Assembly: GCA_020698575.1 (NCBI GenBank) | Contig: CM036254.1 | Location: forward strand, 2,462,383-2,526,382 | Source: Bostrychus sinensis | Lineage: Eukaryota > Chordata > Actinopteri > Gobiiformes > Eleotridae | Direction of reading: 5' to 3' | Length of the DNA stretch: 64,000 nucleotides | Shown: piece by piece, positions 54,317-64,000 of the stretch | Layout: the number at the start of each line of letters is the position of its first letter | How positions within the stretch are numbered: position 1 is the first letter of the stretch | Made by a program: the position numbers and the translations under genes | The notes under the pieces: generated by a model | The model's database searches: none | What the model was told of the DNA's origin: nothing | What the model saw: only the letters and a program-made list of their open reading frames with translations

Positions 54317-55350
54317 AGGATGCCAGATGTCCTTATTTAACCGGGGCAGTCCCAGTTTTGGGCTACTTGTCCCATGTCCCAACAAATAATTGTCAAAGCA
54401 GTAATATGTCCCAGTTTTCAACAAACCATCTCCCATTTGTGTCCATTTTAATTTACAGAAAAGCATATAGGAAGCTAAAAACACACTGGTCTATTGACGT
54501 TTGTCACAAAAATTATTTACACTCATTATTTTTATCAATAACTTGTCAAAATTCAAACCTTAAACTCTAGTGTCATGTACACTCAAGGAAAAAAGAAACG
54601 CACCACTGCTTTTTTACCACATTTTTGTTTGTTTACTTATTTTTGATGGAAATATTCCATGTGCACATCAACCATAAACCCGTCCCTGATATTCAGACCC
54701 AATTAATCAATGCTTATGACAGTTTCAATAACAATAACATGACCAAACAATAATAATGCAGCAGTTGTGACATGTGGTCGACCAGATGTGGGACGGTCAT
54801 TGGAGGATCCAGTGGTGTGGAAACGCTCAGCGAGGCGTACAACAGTAGAGTGATGGACTCCAAACTCCTGGCTACAGCCGTGTGCTCCTTCAGCTTGAAG
54901 CAGGCCAATGGCTGCCAATCTCTCTCTGGTTGCAGGAGTCGTGGCATTGGGAACAAATGTGCTTTTTTTTCCATTTTGGTGTCTTTTTATAGGGAATGGT
55001 TGTGCACAATTGAGGACAGGTCCAATTCATCTCTGAGTTTTACTCATGACCCAGACAGAGGTGATTAATACAAAAATAAAGTTGTTATTGCTCATCAAAA
55101 TCAATCAACCGGAACCAGGAAAACAGTCATTTCATTTTGACTCAGAATAGAACTAAACTCATTGTAGTCTGTCATTTTTCACTGGCTGTAATATTTTTTG
55201 ACAAATTGAGAAAATGAAAGTGGTGCGTTTCTTTTTTCCTTGAGTGTACTTTAATCACATGACTGAAAATTGTATGGATTTCTGAAGGTTTTTTGTTGAT
55301 AAGTGAAAAAAAAGTGTCCCAGTTTTTGGGTCTAAAAATCTGGTCACCCT
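54317..55350. mobile_element. GGTGACCAGAT-type MITE interrupted by a Tc1 element
   Basis: The left part (54317-54579) and right part (55247-55350) together match the uninterrupted copy at 57354-57652. CAGATGTCCTTATTTAA, GTCCCATGTCCCAACAAATA, ATGACTGAAAATTGTATGGA and ATCTGGTCACCCT correspond. The right terminus AGGGTGACCAGAT (inverted) is intact and the left one is decayed. Confidence 0.85.
54578..55248 (-). mobile_element. Tc1/mariner element, internally deleted, perfect 27-bp TIRs
   Basis: 54580-54606 (CACTCAAGGAAAAAAGAAAC...) is repeated without mismatch in inverse orientation at 55220-55246, and TA flanks both ends. On the minus strand 54918-54760 encodes GLLQAEGAHGCSQEFGVHHS and TVVRLAERFHTTGSSNDRP, TSGRPHVTT. 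This is the paired-like helix-turn-helix DNA-binding region of a Tc1-type transposase. The DDE catalytic domain is absent, so the copy is non-autonomous. Confidence 0.9.
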
Positions 55351-56639
55351 ACCCAGGATCAGTGAAGAGGGTTTGATAAATTTCACCATAAAAACACCAT
55401 GTTCAGCCTCTCGCGCACATCGCTGTAAACATTACGCCTTAACTGGGGACACGGGGCCACAAACAAGATCAGATACCATTATGTAACGCACTTCCCCAGG
55501 GTAGAAGCCCAAAAATCACAGAAATAATCTCCAAACAACAGGGAGAGCATGGTTGGACAGGCAAACATGGATTTGTTTACATGTAACTCTCTGTTTACAT
55601 GGTTATTATTGCGTGAATTTACAACTTCCTGCGTGAACTCAGTACTCTCCTGCGTAACAATAACATCACCGTCCGCAACGATACGGAGACGAACTACGCA
55701 CGCAATGCATACAGCGTGAGTTAGTTGTGATGCATAAAGGTAGAACTAAAACCAAAATTGCTGGAAAAACAAAAGAATTCTAAGAAATCTACAAGGCCAT
55801 GTGCGGTGGCCTTATTTAAAACATGCATTTTTATATTGGTCACAAAAAGCAAAGATGTTTATGAGTCACCCTTGCAAAATGGGACCATTTTCTAAAATCT
55901 TGTCTTGTAATAAACATGGCACAACCAAAAGTAAGTGCACTTCACCTTATTCTTCACAGTTGGGTGACATTTTGACTCATGGGTTTACTCAATACGCATT
56001 TGGCTTAGGAAGGTATAAACAACATAATCCACATGTTGGATATTTATCAATTTCAAATCCTAACATACATGTAACCATAACTAGTTGCTTTAGCTGAACA
56101 CAACAATTAAAATCTATGTTATGTTTATGCATTGATAATGAACTGTTTGCACATGATATGCAGAAACATCACTTCATCACCAAACTTTGAGACTGGGTTG
56201 CAAATTGTCAAAAGTAACTCCAGCACTTAGCCTTGAGCCCTGAAGTCCACCAGGTTCCTATTCATTACATAACAAATACAAAACCAATGCAAGCTACAGT
56301 ATGGAAAAACTCCTATCTCCATGTTAAAATAATGTGTTTTTGTACAAACCTTTTTTTATTAAACAGAATGAATATTTTTTATCATGATCACTTCAAACTT
56401 GTTTTTAATTTTCCCTCTGCGTCTTGGTGCATCACAGAATATATCATGGAAAAGATGGAACAATATGTACAAAAAGAAACATTTCTGTGACGTTTTTTGT
56501 ATTAAATTTTTTTTGCCTTGGCTCTTCACAGCTCTTCAGGTCGAACTACAAATTTGCATTGGGGAAAGGAATAAGAATATATATGATATAATATAAAGAA
56601 TATAGGGAAATGCACACTCATGTCGGTTCCTGAACACAT
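55351..56639 (+). other. presumed 3' UTR, unannotated
   Basis: AT-rich single-copy sequence. Frames such as 55801-56097 lack domains. It is treated as 3' UTR because UTR-like blocks occur on both sides. Confidence 0.4.
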
Positions 56640-57125
56640 TTAAGCTCTACCTTTTCTGTACTTCTAGACATGTATTTGATTCAATGTTCACTTAGAGTAG
56701 GCACTATAGTATTTATATTGAGCCTTGTATTTTTAACTGTTGCTTGTTCTCTCTGAAAAGGTACGTACCAGACCTTTCTTTGGTAGTGGAAAAAAACCCA
56801 AGCTGCCACGGTATATTTTTTTAATTTGGCAGGATAATATAGTGCGGATTATTTGTATGTTTAAAGAAATAAATGGTGAAAAAAAAATCCCATAAAAAGC
56901 AGCTAAAAGGTTGCGGCGCCGGGCAGAGAAACGCTGGAGGTCATAAAATGGCCGCCGCCGCCGCTCGGTGCCCCGTCCGCACACAGGTGTTGTACATATC
57001 TTCTTTGGGTTTCTTTGGCTGGGACCTCCCCCTCCCCCCTGCTGACACAGACCGGCTCCGTCAGGACGCGTTCAGGAAACACCAGGAGTCGCCATGTTGG
57101 GAAAATATTAATGGAATTCAGTAGA
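56640..57125 (+). other. bcl11a: UTR-like conserved block with GC-rich core
   Basis: GTAGGCACTATAGTATTTATATTGAGCC and the CTTGTATTTTTAACTG neighbourhood look like mammalian BCL11A 3' UTR as I recall it, with less certainty than the proximal block. A GC-rich core at 56910-57080 contains AAAATGGCCGCC and CGCCATGTTGG, both YY1-like. Not coding: the frames on each strand lack domains. Confidence 0.5.
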
Positions 57126-57353
57126 GAAGTAAAGGATTGTTTAAATCCCATTTGAATGTTGTTTTTTTGCATAATATTTGGCAAAATCAAACTCTCTTTG
57201 TGTTACAGGAAATGTTAATGAAAAGCCATTAAGTTGGAAGATTTAAAAATGCAAAATTCAAAAAAGACATCACTAAAGCAAGGAAAAGTCTAAATTGACA
57301 TACAGTTTTGCACTAGCATGTAGCCTACCTTTGCTGCTATTGTGTCCTACTTA
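57126..57353 (+). other. presumed 3' UTR, unannotated
   Basis: Nothing recognised. Confidence 0.4.
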
Positions 57354-57652
57354 AGGTGACCAGATGTCCATATTTAATGGGTACTGTCCCAGTCTTAGGC
57401 TTCTTGTCCCATGTCCCAACAAATATCTATAAAAACACTAAAATGTCCCACTTTTCAGCAAACTATGTCTCAGTTGTTCCCATTCGAAAACTACAGGACA
57501 CTAAAATGTTTCTTTGTTTTTATCAGTAAATTACAGACATAAAGCTTAAACCTTAGCTTCATGTACTTTAATTACATGACAGAAAATTGTATGGATTTTT
57601 TAAGATTTTTTGTTGCTTGTTCAGTTTTTGGGTATAGAAATCTGGTCACCCT
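57354..57652. mobile_element. GGTGACCAGAT-type MITE, uninterrupted copy
   Basis: Starts AGGTGACCAGATGTCC and ends GAAATCTGGTCACCCT, inverted termini. The Tc1 target in the sister copy corresponds to the TA at 57564-57565 (CTTCATGTACTTTAATTAC), which is empty here. Confidence 0.87.
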
Positions 57653-58129
57653 GCTATGACACAAATGTTCAACAGCTCACAGTACTATCTTCAATAAAAA
57701 ATTGTATTCATACTTTAGATTTAAACAAAAGAGTTTCCAAAGTAGATGCTAACAGTTACAACATTAGCTTACTGAATTAGCCATGTTAGCTGTAACTGCT
57801 ACATTAGTTGATTTACTGACTTTAATTCAATTCTGAATTTGAACAAGTGAGGTCTGACACTAGCTACAGTTTAGCACAGTAGCATCTTTATTTAGCCATG
57901 TTAGCTGTGATTGCTACATTAGCTACAGCAGCTAATGGACATAGCAGAAGGACTGCTAATGGCTAACTGCTAACAGCGACTGAAATTACAGAAATCAGTA
58001 ACTTTTCCTCTGTCTTTATAGCACCAAAAATGTCAAAGATATAAAAGATGACGCGCTGTAAATAGGAACCACTCAAACGTTTGCCGCAATGCCTACAGCT
58101 TGTACAGTCGTCATGCTAGGCTAATGGGC
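57653..58129 (+). other. presumed 3' UTR, TTAGCTG-rich
   Basis: Many TTAGCTGT/GCTACATTAGC words at 57770-57970 form a loose repeat. Nothing else is recognised. Confidence 0.4.
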
Positions 58130-58643
58130 TAATGATATTTTTCTCGCTATATTCCATTACATTTTCCTCTCGCGTGTCCCTGCGTGCGTCCTGACGTCTC
58201 CGCTCTGTCCTTGTATGCAGTAATGCGAGCTGATCTGTTGTGTGCTTATGTCTCTCGTCCCTCTCACCTGACCGCTTTCCAACATCGAGAAGAGACACAA
58301 AAGAAAACAAAAATCCTACAAAATAATCTCCACATGCAGTACACGGATTTTACAAACGGAGCATCCAAACTTTAGATTAAACTGATCAGATGCAGTCGTG
58401 TTTCTTTGCCAAACGCTTCCTGGTGCTTTGATTTTTTTGATTGGCTCACCTCTCGTACGCAGACGAAACGATCCGGGGGACGTGGAGAAGCCTGTTCCTG
58501 TTTCTTTTTCTTTTTTTTTCTTTTTTTTTTTTCTTTTTTTTTTTGTAAATGGCAATGCGGAATATTTTATTATCAGCCTTTTCTATTCCTGAGCTGTCTG
58601 TTGTAACTTGAACTTGAACTTTATCTTTTACTATGGGAGTCGC

Positions 58644-58692
<49 letters not shown>

Positions 58693-58960
58693 CTTATGCT
58701 CTGTTCAAAACGGAGCCTTGGGATTGGTAAGTTTGATTTTAGTTTTTTATTTTTGTTATAATAATAATGAATCTTTTCTTTGTAAAAATGGCCACCGGTC
58801 ACGGACAGACGTTTTCAGTCGTGGTGGGGGTCTCTGTTGAGTTGTATCGGGGAAACCACTGTCTGTGTTTTCTGGCAGATGTCGCATACTCCTGTTCACA
58901 CACCCATTTTGTCCCTTTATCGAAAAACAATTAATAAAAAAAAAGAAAGTATAAAGTTCA
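58130..58960 (+). other. bcl11a: distal 3' UTR block of bcl11a
   Basis: GTAAATGGCAATGCGGAATA, GCCTTTTCTATTCCTG and TTTTACTATGGGAGTCGCTA with TATGCTCTGTTCAAAACGG closely resemble the distal human BCL11A 3' UTR as I remember it. An (ATT)n run at 58645-58692 replaces a short TTATTATT there. If correct, the transcript's 3' UTR is about 8 kb here, lengthened by insertions. Confidence 0.65.
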
Positions 58961-58995
58961 TATCTGCTCTCCTTGTGTGTGTTTTGTGTTCTCTT
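58933..58995 (+). terminator. bcl11a: candidate distal poly(A) signal of bcl11a
   Basis: AATAAA at 58933-58938 is followed about 37 nt later by a GT-rich stretch (TGTGTGTGTTTTGTGTTCTC, 58974-58993), the usual downstream element. It lies about 200 nt after the last UTR-like block. Confidence 0.5.
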
Positions 58996-59164
58996 TTCCT
59001 TTACAGTCACACATGACGTCATTACTTTTTATATATATTTAGTTATTTTGCAAAAAAAGTAGAAGACATTTACATTTTTGTTGGTTGTTTAATGTTTGTG
59101 GGGCACAGTTTGACAATCCAAATACAGTAATTACATCATAACACACAGACTTAGAACAATTTAT

Positions 59165-60978
59165 GGGTCATTCCAGAATTGGAGGATATTTACTGTACCC
59201 TCCCTAAAAAAAATAAAAAATAAAAATAATAATAATAATAATCCATGCACCAAACACTTAAACCTACACTTATTTTGCAGATTATACTTATTCTGACCAA
59301 AAATGTAAATTAGGTTGTAGAAAAATGTGGTTTAAAAGGTCTCAGGCCCCCCTAAAATGGCATTTCCACTTCTTTTTTAATGACAAACTTACATTATAAA
59401 TTTAACTATTACGATAAGTTTTAAATACAATTTCTTTTTAGTATTGGTGTGATATGTGTCTGTTGTAACTGCTGATACAGTGTTGATGAATTAAAGTTGT
59501 CTCAACATATGTGCAACCCTGTTACCAAAACCTTTTTAGCCTCTCTTATGTTTTATTTTTCTAGTTTTCTCAGCGCTGACTGTGTGCGTCGCTCTGACAA
59601 ATGCAGCCCTGTTACCCTTAATATCAGAATAAGACAAACTGCTTCAAAGATTTATTTATTTATTATTATGACCAATTCTATCCTTAACATTAACAGTAAC
59701 ATTACATTGCACAGCTAGCCTCTGTTCCTGAAAAAAGCTTCACACAGCGTTGATTTGCAACCCTGTTACTGTAATAAGAGTAACGGTTGTATTTTCTTTA
59801 GTAAATCAAGTCCTGACAATTCACTGACAGTAAAATGAAATGTGTAGGTATAATTTACTGTTTGTGATATATTATTATATTTTCCAAAACATAAATGGCT
59901 ATTTTTTATTCATTTGTTGCCATCAGCTTAATGTTAATTGTGCAGAAAGTACCTGGGTGAGATTAATATCACAGGTCTACAAATGTTTGGACTCGATCTG
60001 CTTCTGAGATAAAAGCGGCTAAATCTCATTTATTTTGATAAGATGAACTGAAAATCAATTGATAACTGTGCTGTTAGCTATGTATTCAAGATATTTAATG
60101 ATATTGTTTCCCATCAAAATCACATCTGTTTATACAATAGATTTAGGCATTTTTGCTTAAAAATAATATTTATATTTTGAAAATATTTAATTTCTCTACA
60201 TGCATGCATTTTGTCCACTTCCAAGAGAGAGATTTCTGCAAAAAAAAAAAAAAAACATTTTATGTTAAAACTCTAGCCATATTAAAATGAATGTATTGAA
60301 TGTGCAGCTTTCAGATAGAACTGGTTGCTTGTAGACTCTGTACCTTCTGATAAACACCGTTTTTGCCTTATTTTGCATAAATTTCCTATTTTGACCCAAT
60401 ACTGTTTCTTGGAAACTGTAGCCAATCTGCACTTCTCACTTACTTTTTCTTTATTAATGACCTAATCCAAGAAAAATTTCACTGCTTTTGTTCTGGAAGC
60501 ATTTTGCTGTAGACCTGTGTTACTAAACATAAACTCATTAACTTTTTTTTTTTTTTAAATGTAATGTAAATGAGTATTTACAATCAACATTTTACATTTT
60601 TAATTGATTTCTACAGAGTTCTTACACAGCACTGAGCGCCGCTGAAAGCTACTACTACTACTACTACTAATAATAATAATAATAATGATAATAATAATAA
60701 TAATGACGTGATTATTCAATGTAAATGTGACCTTCTTACTTATTAGTAAAGGATTTATTTAACATTTATCAATAGAAATCCTTTTTAAGGTTCCTAATTT
60801 TTGGTAACAGGGTTGCACTAAGCACAGCGCACAAGAAATAAAACATCTTATAAAAAGTTGTGTTGTAATTGACAGTTTAATACATTGTTTTCTTAAATAC
60901 ATAATAAAAAAATTAAAAATGAAAAGTTATTTTTTCCAAACTTTTGATGCCTAAATGTCTCCAATTCTGGAATGGCCC
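59165..60978. mobile_element. 1.8-kb DNA transposon-like element with 20-bp TIRs
   Basis: 59165-59184 (GGGTCATTCCAGAATTGGAG) is inverted at 60959-60978 with one mismatch. Inside, GCARCCCTGTTAC occurs at about 59512, 59601 and 59756, and inverted GGTAACAGGGTTGCA at about 60803. These look like repeated subterminal motifs near both ends. Short tandem runs (ACT/AAT, 60648-60705) are internal. No transposase frame is recognised. The superfamily is not identified. Confidence 0.6.
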
Positions 60979-62292
60979 TTACAAAGCAAACTATGCAACT
61001 TTTTACCCCAATTTAACAGTTTTTGAGTCAGTGTGATGAGCAAAGAAGTTACTGCAGTGTGAAGTAAAGCCCCTCCATCGCCCCCTGGTGGAACTTGGTG
61101 AAAAACCAGCCTTGCAAGAATGGGAGCGTTGACCCGGTGTCTCGTTTCTCATCCTGGTCACAAGCCAGAGATGATTTTATGTTGGTCAGGGCAGAGCTGG
61201 GCCAGGACGGTGCTTTACTCCGAAAAATACACTAAAAACAGCAAAGAAATGAACAAATTTGCGTAATCCTGCTTTAATTTTCTTCTTCTGGCCGGTGTTA
61301 CACTGAAATGTGAGCCCCAGCCCCCAACAGCACAGCTACACTTCCTGCTTTTCGTTTAATAAAAAAAAGTACCCTAACCCTGAACCGCGGCGATTATCCC
61401 TGACTCTGTTAAACATCACGTCTTACACCGGTGATATCTATCCACTTTTCACTTTGCTTCCCTTTTTTATGATTGTGCTGTGGCTTTAAAATAAAATACA
61501 CACTTTAACTTATTTTCTCAGCCTCCGTGTAAACAAAACCAATGGGAGCGTGCCTTACTGGAGTGTGCAGGAGATAAACTCATAAAAATAAAGCCTAAAA
61601 GACGTCTTAAGGGCTCAGTTTTTTACATATATTTCCAATGACATATGGTATTTGATGATCCAAGCCAGTGTACACTTTCTGCTGGTCCCAAGCCCTGATA
61701 AATAATGTTTTTGTGCATTTTGAAACTCAGAATAATGAAGTGAACTTGGCCCAGATTCCTCTGTAACCTGACGCAGCTCTAACTCCTGCTGCAGACAAAG
61801 TGACCTTTTTTACCTTTATTTTTTTCTGAGCCGTGTCCTGTTTTATATTCACACAGTTCATCTGGGAGCCACCGTCCAAACAGAGCGTCGAACCGTCGGG
61901 GGTCGCTGCCTGGGTCAAGGGCACTTCGGCAGCCACTGATAAAGGACTGCAGTGACAGAGGAGACGACTTAAAGCAGCAGTGTAGGGTTTCTTTCACTTT
62001 GTGTCACGGCCGAGAAGAAAAATGCAGAATAAGCCACAGGAGCAGCCAGCGCTCAGTGAAATAATCTCAGGAGTTCACCTTTAACAACAACACAGGGAGA
62101 GGAGGATAATAATGAATATTTATGTGGATATTGTGGTTTTACTCAAAAGCTCAAATATGATTTGGCAATTTTGAAAATGATCTTCACATGCAATTTAACA
62201 TAAAGCAGTATTTATAAGGAACATTGGCTGAGGAGCCTGGTTTAGTAAAGTCAGAATTTTTGTGTCAATCAACTAAAAATGATTTATATACA
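60979..62292. other. unannotated intergenic sequence
   Basis: A dispersed-repeat piece (GGTCCCAAGCCCTGATAAAT) lies at 61684-61703 and a CGCCCCCTGGTGG word at 61079. Short frames on the minus strand near 61727-61997 lack domains. Confidence 0.45.
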
Positions 62293-62450
62293 CAGTGAAG
62301 CCTGAAATGATTCATATCCCTGGCAAATTCTGACTTAAAGTTACTTTAATTCAACCAGCAAGTTTTTTTTTTTTGACACAGGCTTCTCCCAAAAGATAAT
62401 AAGACGATGTACACGAGGTATCATTGTGGAAAACATATTTCTCAGCTTTT
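62293..62450. mobile_element. Tc1/mariner-type MITE, copy 2 (truncated)
   Basis: CAGTGAAGCCTGAAATGATTC and CCCTGGCAAATTCTGACTT match the left end of the element at 20170-20436. The interior GACACAGGCTTCTCCCAAAAG and GTATCATTGTGGAAAA follow, but the right terminus is missing. Confidence 0.8.
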
Positions 62451-62891
62451 ATTTACATTGACCTTTTATTTAAATATAAATGTAAATATATATTTATATT
62501 TTTACATACAGATATGTTTTTTAAAAAATTCCTTGTTTTGTGAATAGGCTCCGCATCACAGTGAGGGGCGTGGCCTGGTGTGGGGGAAACTTACTTTGTT
62601 ATTATTTTCAGACTTCTTCAGGTGGATTATTCACATTAAGCAATCTTTAAACAAGTCCGGTCTAACATGACTCGTACCAGTTTATGACACGGATGAGAAC
62701 GATACATTAAAAAATTTAATGGATTGTTGTCCGTGTGTTAAAAACTGGCTCGATGTGACATCTCCAAATATATTCTTAAATCTGAGGGATGTTCAATAAA
62801 AGTCACTCAGAAAAGTGTGGCTTATGAATTTCTACAGAGTTAAGTCATGAAAGGATTTGTGGGAGTTCCCACAGTTGCTGACGAATATCTG
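62451..62891. other. unannotated intergenic sequence
   Basis: AT-rich sequence. Nothing recognised. Confidence 0.45.
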
Positions 62892-63105
62892 CAGTGAAGC
62901 CCAAAATGATTCATATCCTGGCAATCTTTTTTTTTTTTTGGACTGGAAATGACACAGGCTTCTCCCAAAAGATAATAAGACGATGTAGAAAAGGTATCAT
63001 TGTGGAAAAATAATATTTCTCAGCCGCTCAAGCGGCATGTTGGTTGAATAAAAGTAACTTTAAGTCAGAATTTGCCAGGGGTATGAATAATTTCAGGCTT
63101 CACTG
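62892..63105. mobile_element. Tc1/mariner-type MITE, copy 3
   Basis: Starts CAGTGAAGCCCAAAATGATTC and ends TTTGCCAGGGGTATGAATAA...CAGGCTTCACTG. The right flank is TA. The left flank TG is a mutated TA. It is about 50 bp shorter than copy 1 by internal deletion. Confidence 0.85.
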
Positions 63106-63202
63106 TATATAGTTGATCTTACAGTAAGTATAATAAGTATAAATGATCTCCAGACAATGCATTTTTTAAAATATAGTTTCCATGTTCTGCTAAATGTAAG
63201 CC
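63106..63202. other. unannotated intergenic sequence
   Basis: Nothing recognised. Confidence 0.45.
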
Positions 63203-64000
63203 CTCCATCCATCCATCTTCTTCCGCTTTATCCGGGGCCGGGTCGCGGAGGCAGCAGTCTAAGCAGAGATGCCTAGACTTCCCTCTCCACAGACACTTCC
63301 TCCAGCTCTACTGGGGGCACCCCAAGGCGTTCCCAGGCCGAGAGACGTAGTCCCTCCAGCGTGTCCTAGGTCTTCCCCGGGGCCTCCTCCCAGTGGGACA
63401 TGCCCGGAACACCTCCCCAGGAAGACGTCCAGGAGGCATCCGGAACAGATGCCCGAGCCTCCTCAACTGACTCCTCTCGATGTGGAGGAGCAGCGGCTCT
63501 ACTCCGAGCTCCTCCCGTGTGACAGAGCTCCTCACCCTATCTCTAAGGGAGCGCCCAGCCACCCTGCGGAGGAAACTCATTTCGGCCGCTTGTATCCGGG
63601 ATCTTGTCCTTTCGGTCATGACCCAAAGCTCATGACCATAGGTGAGAGTAGGAACGTAGATCGACCGATAAATCGAGAGCTTCGCCTTTCGGCTCAGCTC
63701 CTTCTTCACCACAACAGACCGATACAACGACCGCATTACTGCAGACGCTGCACCGATCCGTCTGTCGATCTCGCGCTCCATCCTTCCCTCACTCGTGAAC
63801 AAGACCCCAAGATACTTGAACTCCTCCACTTGAGGCAGGAGCTCCCCCCCAACCTGGAGAGGGCAAGCCACCCTTTTCCGGTCGAGAACCATGGCCTTGG
63901 ACTCGGAGGTGCTGATTCTCATCCCAGCCGCTTCACACTCGGCTGCAAACCGCCCCAGCACATGCTGAAGGTCTTGGTTTGATGAAGCCAACAGGACAAC
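63203..64000 (-). mobile_element. Rex3-like (RTE-clade) LINE, 3' part
   Basis: On the minus strand 63991-63308 encodes the end of a reverse-transcriptase polyprotein: EEFKYLGVLFTSEGRMEREI, DRRIGAASAVMRSLYRSVVV, YVPTLTYGHELWVMTERTRS, and PPGRLPGEVFRACPTGRRPR then RTRWRDYVS. The frame then hits a stop at 63308-63310 after NALGCPQ. The following nucleotides would continue the usual C-terminus in another frame, so a small deletion just after SR (about 63340) has broken it. The element ends in GATGGATGGATGG (read as CCATCCATCCATC at 63207-63219), the Rex3-type tail. The 5' part continues beyond the window. Confidence 0.88.

Overview
This is vertebrate, almost certainly teleost fish, nuclear DNA. 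It has one recognisable host gene with a canonical splice acceptor, a long non-coding flank, teleost-type LINEs (Rex3-like, L2-like and L1-like), many small hAT and Tc1/mariner inverted-repeat elements, and about 11 kb of tandem arrays. No bacterial or viral gene organisation is seen.

Layout. Positions 1-48729 contain no supported host exon. This stretch is most simply intronic (or intronic plus 5' flank) sequence of the gene that follows. It holds four large arrays of one 11-bp minisatellite family (1-309, 3531-5323, 5793-7113, and 14763-16465 in reverse orientation), a 1.6-kb pure CT tract (12519-14128), a 2.5-kb hexamer/nonamer array (27400-29930) and a 1.5-kb 15-mer array (38643-40188). 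Dozens of transposon fragments lie around them. Between the repeats are high-complexity islands of 150-350 bp that look like conserved non-coding or enhancer elements. One of them (12055-12300) carries several GATA sites and a TGACTCA site.

Positions 48730-50968 are the large last coding exon of bcl11a, a C2H2 zinc-finger transcriptional repressor. It encodes finger 1, fingers 2-3, an acidic Glu run, lineage-specific His runs and the C-terminal finger 4-6 triplet. As given, the exon carries a one-base frameshift near 50247. The coding sequence on both sides is well conserved, so this is either an assembly error or a recent lesion.

Positions 50969 to about 58960 are the presumed 3' UTR. It opens with a block recognisable as BCL11A 3' UTR, is then interrupted by transposons (a hAT element carrying the 11-mer, and a Tc1 element nested in a MITE), and regains UTR-like sequence at about 56640-57120 and 58130-58720. 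A good poly(A) signal lies at 58933.

Positions 59165-60978 look like one 1.8-kb terminal-inverted-repeat element. The rest is Tc1-type MITEs and, from 63203 to the edge, a Rex3-like LINE on the minus strand.

Several insertions can be dated relative to one another from target-site duplications, nested insertions and one paralogous empty site. The very long open frames in the tandem arrays are artefacts of repeat units whose length is a multiple of three.
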